In this document: one piece after another, positions 14,204 to 26,085 of the stretch
Layout: the number at the start of each line of letters is the position of its first letter
Position numbering within the stretch: position 1 is the stretch's first letter
Assembly (NCBI GenBank): GCA_023935145.1
Contig: CM043698.1
Coordinates: 70,427,501 to 70,491,500 of the forward strand
Direction of reading: 5' to 3'
Origin: Bretschneidera sinensis
Taxonomy: Eukaryota; Streptophyta; Magnoliopsida; Brassicales; Akaniaceae
DNA length: 64,000 nt
Program-made: the position numbers and the translations under genes
Notes under the pieces: model-generated
What the model was told of the DNA's origin: nothing
The model's database searches: none
Seen by the model: only the letters and a program-made list of their open reading frames with translations

Positions 14204-15489
14204 TATTGGAGCATTTATCTGCCTAAATAATTATGCAAATAATCGTTCTAGTTTTACTTGCAAGTGCACAAGGTCTGTGGTAGTATAGTGTGCAAGTGCG
14301 AGATCATTTCCACAGAGATTGGTAAATTTCTATCTAGGATTAATTTCTTCAAGTTAAAAAAAGAAATAATAGTTTGATTGTGAGTGAATAATAATAATGA
14401 GGGCATAGGGCTACGATATCCACCACTAATTATACTTTCTCACTAACTAAGGTTTCAATGCTCTAGCCTTATCATGAATATCTAATGGTTGCCAACCTAA
14501 GGGCTTGGTCCACACCTTAGGCTATTGATCTCCCTATGCAACGAGTTAGGCATGGTGTATACTCTAACTCTTTTCTCTCTTAAGGGATTCAGCATGGATG
14601 TATACTGAGTTGTTCCTCAAGAGAGTATAAGGGATGTGGAGATCGACAACCACACGGGACCTAGGGCTTGGTCCGCTCTCGGTTTCCCATGTTGATTAAC
14701 CCGGGAATCCTGTGTGGATATCCCTTGTTATTAATGTCGAACCCAGGACTCGGTCATTCAAATTGATTCGACTAACCTATCCATACCACATGCATATGTT
14801 GATCAGACACATACATATGAGGAATGTAAATATAAATAGGTATTAATCAAGTTAAATATTCTAACAAGGCTATAACAAAGATAATCAATGAATAAATATG
14901 TGGTAAAGCATAACTAGGGCTTCAATCGAGCCCTATAGGAGTTTTAGTTACACATACTAAGTAAAGTAAACATGCTCAACATAATTAAAATAAACAGAAA
15001 ACTAAAACTGAAGAAGCCTCGGGAGATGAGTCGTCAATTCCTCTCCTTAGCTATCTATTTCGAATCTAGAACAAAAGGTTTGGTTTATGTGTTTTACGAG
15101 CTATTTATAGGGTCCTTATGGTGTCCCAAAACTCTAATTCATTTTTGGAGTCGGAAGATTTCTTTCCAATTCTGGCTCTACCGCCTCTGGAGTAATTGCG
15201 CTCGAGTGTATACGGGATGCGCTCGATTGAATGTGTGAGCTCGAGTCTTCTTCAAGTGCACTCGTGTGCTTGTGCGCTCGATCACAAGGGAGGTGCACTC
15301 GAGCGCACCTTGCTGGAGGGCAGAACTTGGCTTTTGCTTCTAAAAGCTCTATTTTGTTATTTTTTTGCCCAAGTCCTGTGAAAAACACACAAAACTTGAA
15401 AGTGAAGTATAATATACTAAAATAGATAAGTAAAGAGTCTAACAAGTGTAAATTAAGGGGCTTAAATATGACTATTTAAGCACTTATCA
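14204..15489 (-). repeat. 3' LTR of the Athila element
   Basis: On the minus strand it begins TGATAAGTGC. Its far end reads TATTGGAG on the plus strand, where the partner LTR has TGTTGGAG, so the terminal CA has mutated. An array of GCGCTCGA-like motifs sits at 15188-15312. Confidence 0.9.
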
Positions 15490-15503
15490 CACCCCCAAAC
15501 TTA
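15490..15503 (-). other. Polypurine tract of the Athila element
   Basis: The minus strand reads TAAGTTTGGGGGTG directly before the LTR start TGATAAG. This is the expected primer for plus-strand synthesis. Two further AAGTTTGGGGG copies occur upstream at about 16629-16640 and 16725-16737. Confidence 0.85.
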
Positions 15504-17030
15504 CATATTGCTAGTCCCTTAGCAATACAAAACTAAAGACTAAGTTAGAACAAAATTTTAAAGATAAATTCATTTCCATGATATTCAAAAATTTAGGTTG
15601 TGCATTAAACGATGATAACTATTCATGAGTAAGCTTAAAATAAAAACACATTTTTGTATTGTAAAAGGGTTTTCAAAAGCTTATAATACTCACCTAAGGT
15701 TGGCCTAAGGAATTGCAAGTTTGATTTGTATGTGATGTGTTAGCACATATAAAATGGGGCTTCCATATAATTTTAGCTTATAGGGTTTCGATGCCCAAAC
15801 TTTTATCGAATTCCTTATCAAAGAGAACAAAAATGGCATAATACTTGCTTCTTTTTTTCTTTTTATCATGCGATTTTTTCCATGTTGAGTTCCATCGAGC
15901 TTTCTATTTGACCCTTGTAACGAGTGTTTAGCCAATGACTCCCAAACCAGATGGTTTTAGGGCATTAGGTGTAAAGACACCCCTAAGAACTTACTAACTC
16001 GAATCAAAAAGGCTACGAAACTAACAAGTTTTAATGTTTCTAAATGAAATTCTTACCTTTTGATGTGAACACTCAATGCTTACTGAGGCAAGAGGCCCAG
16101 TTACTCAGTGAAAATTTGTTATTATGATCGTTAAAGGCTTACTTCCCACCTTTTGACGTGAACACTCAATGCTTACTGAGGCAAGAGGCCCAGTTACTCA
16201 ATGGAAAGTTTTTTAATGATCATTTTAGAAGCTTTTTAATCACTTTTTTTCATGATGAATATTTTTATTTTTCTTATGCCAAATGGTTCTTTTCAACAAG
16301 TTATCTGATTATAGTTAGATTATGGAAACATATACAAGAGAATTATATGTCATACCCCACACAAATGCATGTTAAATGTGCTCGTGCAAATTTGGATCTC
16401 GTGAATTCTTAGGTGCCTTGAGGTAGGTAACTAAACTTTGAAAAATTCCTAATACAAGACAATGTGTTCTTAGCTTTTAAGCTTACTAATGAAGTGTTAT
16501 CAAAATTTTAAATTAACCAAAAATTTTTGTTTACCCATTGATCATGCATTTATCTCCCTAAAAAAACTAGGACATAGTGTGTGCATGTGTGTCAAGTACG
16601 TGTGTGATAGTATCTAGTATCTCCCACTACCCCCAAACTTAAAATGCACATTGTCCCCAATGTGTGTGGCATGGAAAGATCTGACCTAGGAGATGGAGAA
16701 CTAGGTTGCTTGCTTACTTGTATACACCCCCAAACTTGAACTGGATGCACGCACTAAGTACCTAACAAAGGAAAACAAACATTTTTTCGGAAAACAAAAT
16801 ATAAATAATAGATATGTAAATATAAATATAAACAAAAGAAAAATACTAAAATAATAAGGATATGTCTGGGGTGCCTCCCATAAGCGCTAAGTTTAACGTC
16901 TTCAGCCAGACAGGGTATCTCCTCACTGCTGATAATCAGTGGGTGCAATCGAGGAAGTACCAGGTGCAGAAGGTAGTTTCTGGTGTAAATGCGCTCGATC
17001 GCAAGGAGTATTGCGCTCGATAGCACTGCC
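15504..17030 (-). other. Post-pol non-coding region of the Athila element
   Basis: About 1.5 kb lies between the integrase end and the polypurine tract. Some Athila elements carry an env-like frame here. I see no such frame, only short shadows. It holds a 93-bp tandem duplication (16056-16206), two extra polypurine-like AAGTTTGGGGG motifs and a GCGCTCGATCGCA motif cluster at 16989-17020. Confidence 0.7.
16056..16206 (+). repeat. 93-bp tandem duplication in the Athila 3' region
   Basis: The unit beginning CCTTTTGATGTGAACACTCA at 16056 recurs at 16149 as CCTTTTGACGTGAACACTCA. Both are followed by ATGCTTACTGAGGCAAGAGG and CCCAGTTACTCA. The period is 93 bp with few mismatches. Confidence 0.85.
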
Positions 17031-18484
17031 TTAAGTGTTGACGTTATGTGTGACAGAAACTGGAAATTGAGGTGGGTCAGGTACCTGTGGATCAGCTATG
17101 TAGTGCACAGTTTGAAGTGTCAGGTCCTCATCCCGAGGAAGTATTGTGAGATCGAGGTAAGGTTTGACAATGTGTCCATTGACTGTAAAAGTTTGATTGT
17201 TGTGTGAGTCATGAATTTCCAAAGCTCTATGAGGGAAGACCTTAGTGACTACATATGGACCAGCCCAACGGGATTTTAATTTGTCAGGGAACAGCCTCAA
17301 TCTTGAATTATAGAGTAGTACCCTTTGTCCTACGTGAAACTCTTCTCACACTAATTGTTTATCATGATAAGCCTTGGCCCTTTCCATGTAAAGCTTGGCA
17401 TTCTCATATGCATCATACCGCAACACTTCTAGCTCATTTAAGTGTAGCCTTCTTTTTTCACCCGCTTGTTTCATGTCAAAGTTGAATTGTTTAATTGCCC
17501 AGTATGCTCGATGTTCAAGCTCTATGGGTAGATGGCATGCTTTTTCAAAGACTAGGCGGTATGAGGACATCCCAATTGGTGTCTTATAAGCTGTCTGGTA
17601 TGCCTATAGAGCATCGTTGAGTCGTAAGGACCAATCCTTCTGACTAGGATTTACTGTTCTCTCCAAGATGCTTTTGATTTCTCGGTTACTTATCTCCACT
17701 TGGCCACTAGTCTGAGGGAGGTATGGGGTGCCAACTTTATGGGTGATTCTATATTTTCTGATGAGTGCAGCAAAAGAATGATGATGGAAGTGGCTGCTTC
17801 CATCCTATAAAAACTTTAACACCACTTTGTGATCATTAGTCTTTGAGAGGACTGCCTCGACCCATTTAGACACATAATCCACTCTCACAAGAATATATAA
17901 ATTACCAAAAGAATTAGGAAGAGACCCACGAAATCAATGCCCCATGCATCAAAAAGTTCTACTATGTGGATATTTTGTAGGAGCATTTGATTTCGGGATG
18001 AGATGTTACCTGTCCGTTGGCATCTATCACATGAGCTACAGAATGTGAAGGCATCTTTAAATAGATTAGGCTAATAAAAACCGGATTGTAGTACCATAAG
18101 TGTTGTTTTCTTGGCCCCAAAATGTCCTCCACAAGTAAGCTGGTGGCAGTGTTGTAATAAGCTCAAATGCTCTTCTTCCGAGACACACCGTCGTATGATC
18201 TGATCGGGACATAATTTGAAAAGGTAGGGAACGTCCCAATGGTAATGTCGAGACATAGACATTAACCGCTTCTTTCCTTGTGTTGTCGTACCTGGGGGAA
18301 AAACTTTAGTAGTTAGATAATTGACAATATCAGCATACCATGAGAGTTTTACCTCTAGGGCGAATAATTGCTCATCAGGGAAGTTCTCATTTAAAGGCAA
18401 TTCATTTGTATCGTTCTCATAGGGTAGTTTTGATAAGTGATCTACAACCACATTCTCACTGCCCTTCTTGTCTTTGATTTCCAA
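17031..18484 (-). pseudogene. Integrase of the Athila element, interrupted
   Basis: Three readable pieces occur in minus-strand order. The first, 18071-18484, begins with the end of RNase H (SENVVVDHLSKLP) and contains the integrase HHCC zinc-binding part with LLQHCHQLTCGGHFGAKKT. The core at about 17575-18060 is broken by several stops. The third, 17346-17570 and 17031-17300, is the C-terminal part with a GPY/F-type module (SRWAGPYVVTKVFPHRALEI). The native enzyme inserts the cDNA into host chromatin. The separated frames show that this copy is dead. Confidence 0.85.
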
Positions 18485-18871
18485 ATCGAATTCTTATAGT
18501 AGGAGCACCCATCTGATTAACCTAGGCTTTGCATCTTTTTTAGAAAATATATATCTCAAAGCAGCATGGTCAGTGTAAACAATAACTTTAGAACCAATCA
18601 GATATGATCTAAAATTCTCTAAAGCAAAAATAACAGCTAACAATTATTTTTCAATAGTAGAGTAGTTAAGCTAAGCATCATTTAAAGTTCTAGAAGCATA
18701 GTAAATAGCATAAGGTACTTTATTGATTCTTTGACCGAGTACAGCTCCCAAAGCGAAATCACTAGTATCAGACATTAATTCGAACGAAAGACTCCAATCT
18801 GGTGCCATCATTATTAGGGCGGAAGTTAGAATTTTCTTCTAGGTGTTGAAAGCTATCATGCAGTTATCAGT
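18485..18871 (-). pseudogene. RNase H region of the Athila pol, broken by stops
   Basis: Directly downstream of RT on the minus strand, a frame with several stops still shows FELMSDTSDFALGAVLGQR and [20 protein letters not shown]. These are typical of Ty3/gypsy RNase H, which removes the RNA template during reverse transcription. The end runs into the integrase piece at 18484. Confidence 0.85.
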
Positions 18872-19570
18872 TCACTCGAATTTGGTATCTTTAGTTAACA
18901 ATGCACATAGAGGTCTTGAGATCTTGGAGAAATCTTTGATGAATCTTCTATAAAAACCGGCATGCCCAAGAAAACTTCTAACACCCTTGACTGTGAGAGG
19001 GGGAGGTAGCTTTAAAATGATGTCTATTTTAGTTTTGTCTACCTCAATACCTCTGTTAGAGATAGAGTGACCCAACACAATGCCTTGTTGAACCATGAAG
19101 TGACACTTCTCCCAATTCAGTACTAAGTTACTTTCTTCATATCTCTTTAGGACACTTTCCAAATGATTTAGGCATTCATCAAAATTGGAACCAAAGACAC
19201 TGAAGTCGTCCATGAATACCTCAATATATTTCTCCACCATATCGAAAAATATACTCATCATACATCTTTGAAAAGTGGCTGGTGCGTTGCATAATCCGAA
19301 TGACATCCTTCGATAAGCAAATGCACCGAAAGGGCATGTGAAGGTGGTATTTTCTTGATCTTCAGGTGCGATGGCAATCTGGTTGTATCCACTGTACCCA
19401 TCTAAAAAGAAATAATAGTTGTGGCCAGCTAATCTTTCTAACATTTTATCAATGAATGGTAAGGGAAAATGATCTTTTCGAGTAACCTTGTTTAATCTTC
19501 TATAGTCAATACATACTCTCCAACCAGTTGTTTTTCTTGTGGGTACGAGCTCTTCATTTTCATTCTTCAC
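18872..19570 (-). pseudogene. Reverse transcriptase domain of the Athila pol
   Basis: A 232-residue open stretch contains CIDYRRLNKVTRKDHFPLPF, then FLDGYSGYNQI, the palm motif FGLCNAPATFQRCMMSIF and the catalytic VFMDDFSVFG. It ends SRPLCALLTKDTKFE. This is the longest intact part of the element and all the core RT blocks are present. A stop near 19629 separates it from the upstream pol frame. Confidence 0.93.
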
Positions 19571-19636
19571 TACTGTAATCCCACTCTTTTTAGGAACAAC
19601 TTGAACTGAGCTTACCCACTTACTGTCAGAAATAGG

Positions 19637-20371
19637 TCAGATAATGCCAACATCTAAGAGTTTCAATATCTCGGCCTTTACTACCTCTTTCATATGCGGG
19701 TTAAGTCTTCTTTGAGCATCTTGCGTGGGCCTTGCTTTATCCTCAAGGTATATATTAGGCATGTATTTGGACGAACTTATTCCCTTAATATCAGTAATGG
19801 TCCATCCAATGGCAGATCTATGCTCCCTTAAAACTCTTAATAATTTGTCTTCTTCTCCAATATTCAAATTAGCAGCCACAATTACCAGTAATGTTTTCTT
19901 CTCTCCTAAATAGGCATAAGTTAGATTTTTTGGCAGCTGCTTTAATTCCAAAATTGGTGCCTGGACAATAGAAAGAAGAAGAGTGGTATTGGTGGACATG
20001 AAAGTTTCAAATGGAGGAGCATACTTACTTGAATGCTTTGGGGAAGCCTCAAGAAGGTGCACAGTCTTCATGATGCGATTAGTGATATCTTCCGGTTCTT
20101 ACGCAATATCCACAGTTGTAAGGCTATGAGTAAGAGTAGTGTCTAAGGGATCAACGTGTTTGACCTGAAAAACTTACTCAACAAAATTATGTATCATACA
20201 TACATTAAAGCAGTCCATATCATCTTGAGGTAATCTTAATGCATCAAATATTTTGAATTCTATTTTCTCCCCATTTACCTTCATATTTACTGTACCATTT
20301 TTCACACAAATTTTTGTATCAACCGTTCTCATGAAGGGTCTTCCTAAAATGATGGGCAAGGGTAATGGCAT
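19637..20371 (-). pseudogene. Protease-to-RT linker of the Athila pol
   Basis: Two frames, 20174-20371 (with the LPIILGRPFMRTVDTKI post-protease motif) and 19637-20071 (with RPTQDAQRRLNPHMKEVVK), connect the protease to the RT. A stop after DVGII and one near 20100 interrupt the polyprotein. Confidence 0.8.
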
Positions 20372-21200
20372 AGGGCATAGTGCATTCTTCCATATCTAAT
20401 ACAATGAAGTCTGCAGGTAGAATAAACTCACGTACTTTTACTAGGACATCTTCAAGAATACCCCTAGGTCTTTTTACACTCCTATCTGCAAATTGCAAGG
20501 TAATGGAAGTAGGTTGTAGCTCCCCCAATCCTAGGGTTTCAAATACTGTATATGGTAGCAAATTTACACCTGACCCCAAATCTAGTAATACTCGCTCAAA
20601 TAACTGATCACCTATCCTACAGAGAATAGTAAAACTACTCGGATCTTTTAGTTTAGGTGGGAGTTTTCTTAATAGTAAAACACTTACCTCTTCAGTTAAG
20701 GCTACAGTCTCATATTCTTGAAACTTTCTTTTATGAGTGCAACATTCCTTTAGAAATTTTGCATAAGCTGGGATCTGTTGAATTACATCTAACAAAGGAA
20801 TGTTTATTTCAATTTTTCGCAAGGTTTCAAAAATATCAAGTAATTTATTCTCTTTCTTTTGTTTTACTAACCTCTGCGGGAAGGGTGGTGCATTCACCTT
20901 CTCCGTCTCCCTTACCTTTGATGCTGTTGCAGATTCATTGGTCCCTATTACTTTACCATTTCTGAGGGTCATGACAGCTTTAAGTTGTTGATGTCTCCCA
21001 AGATGTTGAGCTAGAATCTCCCTTTGCTTTCTACTGCTCATCTCCTCAGCTAATTGTCCCATTTGTACTTCTAACCTTTGGATGGCTTGTTCATGTTTTG
21101 TTGTGGTTTGCCTTAGTTCGATCCGAAACTGTCTTTCTTCTGCCATGAATTGGTCTTGTGAAGTCATGATTTGTTGCTGCTGAGTCGCTAGTTGCCTCAC
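20319..21200 (-). pseudogene. C-terminal gag and aspartic protease of the Athila element
   Basis: A 293-residue frame opens with a Gln/Glu-rich helix (residues about 1-70). It then has a low-complexity linker and the protease segment RVLLDLGSGVNLLPYTVFE, in which DLG is the expected catalytic triad, and ends at IVLDMEECTMPYAI. It overlaps the next frame (20174-20371) in another register, which indicates a frameshift near 20,330-20,370. Confidence 0.82.
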
Positions 21201-21500
21201 AAGAATTTCAAGGTCATTCTTCTTGGGTTCGGGAGTGGATTGGGCTGCTGGTTGGAAATTTCTTTGCTACCTTTTATTATTTTGGTTGTTGCTCTACGAG
21301 AAGTTCGGGTGATTCAGCCATCCAGGGTTGTATGTGTTTGCATAGGGATTGTTCTTCGGCGGATAATTACTTGGTCCCACAAAGTTGGCTTGCTCATGAT
21401 CTGTAGATGAATATAAGGGACAAACATTAGTATCATGATCAAATTGTGAGCAAATGGCACATACCTGTAGTGGTGCGGCTGATGGATTAGTTGAGGTGTT

Positions 21501-22412
21501 CTAAGCGGCCATGGCTTTAACTAATAAGTCAATTTTTCTTTCCACAGCAGCTATTTGAAGAGATGATCCTCCATTTAAGCTTACCTCATACATACCTTTA
21601 CTCTTGGTTATATATCTACCTCGAGAGGAGAACTGCTGCGTGTGTTCGCTTAGAGTTTCGAAAAGTTCCATTGCCTCTTCGCTGCTCTTTTCCATCAGCA
21701 CTCCTCTACAACCTGAATCAACAATGTTTTTGTTAGAATCACTTAAACCTTCATAAAAGGCTTGTACCAGTTCGTCTTAGGGTAGGTTGTGGTGTGGGCA
21801 CTTGAGTAGTAGCTCGTTAAAGTGTCCCTAAGCCTCGAAGAACAGATCTCCATCCTTTTGTTGGAAGGATTGTATTTCTTTCCTCATTTGTCTCGTCTTC
21901 TGGGCTGGGAAGAACTTCCTTAGAAATTTACTCGCCAACTCCTCCCAAGTGTGGATAGAAACTGCAGACAAAGAATTATACCATAATTTAGCATTATCTT
22001 TCAAGGAAAAAGGGAAAAAAATTAACCTTATTCCTTCTTGGTCTAGGCCTCGGATGTGCTGGAATTTACAGAGGTCAAAGAACTCTCGAAGGTGCAAATG
22101 TGGATCCTCACTAGGTGTACCCCTAAAGTGAGTTAGTGCACTGAGTATCTGTGGAGATATGTAATAGTTTCTTTCTGCCTCAGGTTGATATGCAATGCAC
22201 GAAGGTTGATCGATGTTCTGCAGGATGAAGGATTGCTTCATCGGCCTCCGCTCAGGTGGTTGCTGTTCAGCTATCTGTTCTGCCATTGGTATCTCTTCCT
22301 CACTCCCTTCTCCTACCTCTTCGGAGTTATCCCTAAATCTTTTTCGGATAGACCTCTCAAGCTCGGGATCAAAGGGAAGGAATGTTGGATTCTTGGACCG
22401 ATGTCCGTGCAT
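21501..22412 (-). pseudogene. N-terminal and middle gag of the Athila element
   Basis: The first frame (22412-21828) contains the gag core: LHLREFFDLCKFQHIRGL, FPFSLKDNAKLWYNSLSA and WEELASKFLRKFFPAQKTRQ, the retrotransposon gag fold of Athila/Tat elements. After stops around 21,780 a second piece (21701-21501) continues with SEEAMELFETLSEHTQQFSS. The product would form virus-like particles. In this copy it is truncated. Confidence 0.88.
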
Positions 22413-22689
22413 GAATCAGTGGCAGATATGTGAATGCAGCAGTCAAATACTACTGCTCGAATGACTCTATGCCTCAATTGCGATCGATCGCACAAGAGAG
22501 TGCGCTCGATCGCAAGTGGTACAAACAGCTCTCCTGGTGTACCTAAAACAGAGAAAGAGAAATTGATTAGGGTTTTTTAATGAAGCGAAAAATAAGATAA
22601 ACACAATGATTAAGAATTGAATAAAAATGAGATAATAATAATTAAATTTAAATGAGAAGTTTTTAATTCTAAAAAGAAATTTAGTGCAA

Positions 22690-22707
22690 TCCCCAGCAAC
22701 GACGCCA
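22690..22707 (-). other. Primer-binding site of the Athila element
   Basis: The minus strand reads TGGCGTCGTTGCTGGGGA, six bases inside the 5' LTR. It resembles the tRNA-Asp-type site (TGGCGCCGTTGCCGGGGA) of Athila elements with two changes. Confidence 0.85.
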
Positions 22708-22713
22708 AAAACT

Positions 22714-24000
22714 TGTTGGAGTGTTTATCTACCTAAATAATTATGCAAATAATCGTTCTAGTTTTACTTGCAAGTGCACAAGGTCTATGGTAGCATAGCA
22801 TGCAAGTGCGAGATCATTTCCACAGGGATTGGTGAATTTCTATCTAGGATTAATTTCTTCAAGTTAAAAAGAAAAATAATAGATTGATTGTGAGTGAATA
22901 ATAATAATGAGGGCATAGGGCTACGATATCCACCTCTAATTATACTTTCCTACTAACTAAGGTTTCAATGCTCTAGTCTTATCATGAATATCTAATGGTT
23001 GCCAACCTAAGGGCTTGGTCTGCACCTTAGGCTATTAATCTCCCTATGCAACAAGTTTGGCATGGTGTATACTCTAACTCTTTTCTCTCTCAAGGGATTC
23101 AGCATGGGTGTATACTGAGTTGTTCCTCAAGAGAGCATAAGGGCTGTGGAGATCGGCAACCACACGGGACCTAGGGCTTGGTCCACTCCCGGTTTTTCAT
23201 GTTGATTAACCCGGGAATCCGGTGTGGATATCCCTTGTTACTAATGTCGAACCCAAGACTCGGTCATCCAAATTGATTCGACTAACCTATCCATACCACA
23301 TGCATACTTTGACCAGGCACATATACATAAGGAATGTAAATATAAACAGGTATTAATCAAGTTAAATATTCTAACAAGGCTATAGCAAAGATAATCAATG
23401 AATAAATATGTTGTAAAGCTTAACTAGGGCTTCAATCGAGCCCTATAGGAGTTTTAGTTACACATACTAAGTAAAGTAAACATGCTAAACATAATTAAAA
23501 TAAACAGAAAACTAAAACCGAAGAAACCTCGGGAGACGAGTCGTCAATTCCTCTCATAAGCTCTCTACTTTGAATCTAGAACAAAAGGTTTGGTTTATGT
23601 GTTTTACAGGGCTATTTATAGGGTCCTTATGGTGTCCTGAAACCCTAATTCCTTTTTGGTGTCAGAAGATTTCTTTTCAATTCTGGCTCTGTTGCCTCTG
23701 GAGTAATTGCGCTCGAGCGTATGCAGGATGCGCTCGATGGCATGTGTGCGCTCGAGCCTTCTTCAAGTGCGCTCGTGTACTTATGCGCTCGATCATAAGG
23801 GAGGTGCGCTAGAGCACACCTTGCTGGAGGGCAGAACATGGCTTTTGCTTCTGAAAGCTCCATTTTGTTATCTTTTTGCCCAAGTCCTGTGAAAAACGCA
23901 CAAAACACGAAAGTGAAGTATAATCTACTAAAATATATAAGTAAAGAGTCTAACAAGTGTAAATTAGGGGGTTTAAATATGACTATTTAAGCACTTATCA
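22714..24000 (-). repeat. 5' LTR of the Athila element
   Basis: On the plus strand it runs from TGTTGGAGTG to GCACTTATCA, so both TG and CA ends are preserved. It carries the GCGCTCGA motif array at 23707-23822 and shares most of its sequence with 14204-15489. Confidence 0.92.
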
Positions 24001-24005
24001 CCTAC

Positions 24006-24369
24006 CAATTACACTTGGAAGACATACAATCACATGCACATTTCTTCTTTCTTTGGCTGCCACCAAATGGTTTAGGTGGAAAGCACACAATCCACCAAAA
24101 TAAACTTGGCAGCAGGTGATGCCACGGTTTTATTTTTTTTGGAAAACTTTTCTTTTCTTTTTCTTTTTCTTTTTCTTTTTCTTTTTCTTTTTCTTTTTCT
24201 TTTTCTTTTTCTTTTTCTTATATACTGTTCATGAAATTATTTATTTATTTATTTTTTAGAATTTCTTTATTCAAATAATAATAAACATTTCACATATATT
24301 TTATTTTAATTCCATGTCATATTTATTAAATTACTTCTTTACCCTTACTTGACAAATACGGGTATTACA
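24006..24369 (+). repeat. Right part of the split solo LTR, with a CTTTTT microsatellite
   Basis: It continues from 14203 after the Athila insertion and ends GGGTATTACA. A (CTTTTT)n tract with about 12 units occupies roughly 24148-24219. Confidence 0.78.
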
Positions 24370-24374
24370 GCCTA

Positions 24375-26085
24375 ATATCTCTTATTTTCGAACTTTCGGT
24401 TGCAAATACTTCATCCTAAATAACAATAAAACTAATCTAGGTAAATTTGACTCTAAAACTGATGAAGGAATATTATTAGGATATTCAACCTTTATTAAAA
24501 CTTATAGTCTTTAACAAAAGAACACTAGTGGTTGAAGAATCCATACATATAACCTTTGATGAATCTAACCCCATTAGTAGTAGAATAGTCTCTCTTGATA
24601 AGGATGCTGATTTTATTCCAAGAATTGATGCTTTTACTCCCATTGTTGACCCCAAAGAAAGTCAACCTCAAGTGGATCAAGCGGTAGTGACTCCTAAAGT
24701 GTGGATTTTAGTTCCTAGACCTAAGAACCATACTATTATAGAAACTAAATTGGTATTTAGAAACAAAATGGATGAAAATGGAATAGTAACTAAAAATAAA
24801 GGTAGACTTGTAGCTAAAGGTTATAATCAAGAAGAAGGCATTGATTTTGATGAAATATATACTATCGTAGCTAGATTAGAAGCTATACGTATGTTGCTTG
24901 CATTTGCATGTTTTAAGAACTTCAAACTATTTCAAATGGATGTAAAAAAAATGTATTTTTAAATGGCTTTATTGAAAAAGAGGTCTATGTTGAGCAACCT
25001 CTTGGTTTTGAGGATCCTAACCTTTCAAACCATATTTATAGGCTTTCTAAAGTCCTTTATGGGTTAAAGCAAGCTCCAAGAGCATGTTATGAAAGGTTAA
25101 GCATGTTTTTACTTGAAAATGGTTTTACAAGAGGAGAATTAGATACAATTCTTTATACAAAAACTCATAAGCATTACACACTTTTAGTACAAAATTATGT
25201 ATATGATATTATATTTGGTGCCTCCAATGAATCTATGTGTCAAGAATTTCCTAAGTGTATGAAAGGTGAATTTGATGTGAGTATGCTGGGAGAGCTTACC
25301 TACTTCCTTGGACTTCAAATCAAAACAATCAAAGGGAGATATCTTCATCAATCAGTCCAAATACACCAAGGACTTGCTAAAGAGGTTTGGAATGTAGAAT
25401 TCAAAGCCTATTGTCACTCCCACAAGCACCTCTACAAAGCTTGATTTAGATGAATTAGGTAAATGTGTAGATACTAAGAATTATAGAAGCATGATAGAAG
25501 CTTTACTTTATTTAACTACTAGTAGACCTGATATTATGTTTAGTTTATGATGTGTGCTAAATTCCAAGCTAATCCTAAGGAATCTCATATTGTTGCTGTA
25601 AAACAAATTTTAAGATATTTGAATGTTACTCAAAATCTAGGACTATGGTATTCAAGAAAGTAACCTTTTGAATTAGTTGGGTACTTAGATGTTGATTTTG
25701 TCGGTTATAGAATTGATAGAAAAAGTACTAGTGGAACATGCCAATTTCTAGGTGCCATGTTAACTTCTTGGTTTTCAAAGAAACAAAATTTCATTGCACT
25801 ATCAACCGCCGAAATAGAATATGTAGTCGTCATTAGTTGTTGTACACAAGTTTTATGGGTAAAACAACAACTAGAAGACTATGACATGAATTTTGAAAAT
25901 ATACCAATTTTTTGTGATAACACTAGTACTATCAATCTAACCAAGAACCCAATTCAATATTTTAGAACCAAACACGTTGAGATTCGACATCACTTTATAA
26001 GAGATCATGCTAAAAAATTGATATCAAACTTGAATTCATACCTACAGAAGATTAAATTACTGATATTCTTACTAAACCTTTGAAT
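24375..26085 (+). pseudogene. C-terminal integrase, reverse transcriptase and RNase H of the SIRE-like copia pol
   Basis: It resumes the frame cut at 12435. RT pieces are 24528-24962 (RLVAKGYNQEEGIDFDEIY, FQMDVKK) and, after a frameshift in an A run at about 24950, 25040-25444 (LYGLKQAPRACYERL). The catalytic block is altered: YVYDIIFGAS stands where copia enzymes have YVDD, so an active-site Asp is lost. RNase H is at 25757-26083 (WFSKKQNFIALSTAEIEYV, then IFCDNTSTINL, RTKHVEIRHHFIRDH). The stops and frameshifts exclude activity. Confidence 0.9.

Larger units (their letters stand above)
14204..24000 (-). mobile_element. Athila-type Ty3/gypsy retrotransposon, complete but inactive, minus strand
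   Basis: LTRs lie at 14204-15489 (3' LTR) and 22714-24000 (5' LTR), about 1.29 kb each. Perfect CCTAC target duplications are at 14199-14203 and 24001-24005. On the minus strand the order is 5' LTR, primer-binding site, gag, protease, reverse transcriptase, RNase H, integrase, polypurine tract, 3' LTR. RT after protease and before integrase places it in Ty3/gypsy. The RT sequence and the TGGCGTCGTTGCTGGGGA primer site point to Athila. About a dozen differences, mostly transitions, are visible in the first 190 bp of the two LTRs, so the insertion is old. Stops and frameshifts occur throughout gag-pol. Confidence 0.92.
12436..24369 (+). mobile_element. Gypsy-type solo LTR (about 2.1 kb), split by a nested Athila element
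   Basis: It begins TGTAACGACCC (12436) and ends GGGTATTACA (24369), giving inverted TGTAA/TTACA termini. It is flanked by TCCTA (12431-12435) and GCCTA (24370-24374), a target duplication with one mismatch. After removal of the Athila insert (14204-24005, counting one CCTAC copy) about 2.1 kb remains, with no protein domain and no internal repeat. That fits a solo LTR left by LTR-LTR recombination, probably from a Tekay/Del-like gypsy family (lineage inferred from the termini only). The orientation is uncertain. Confidence 0.75.
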
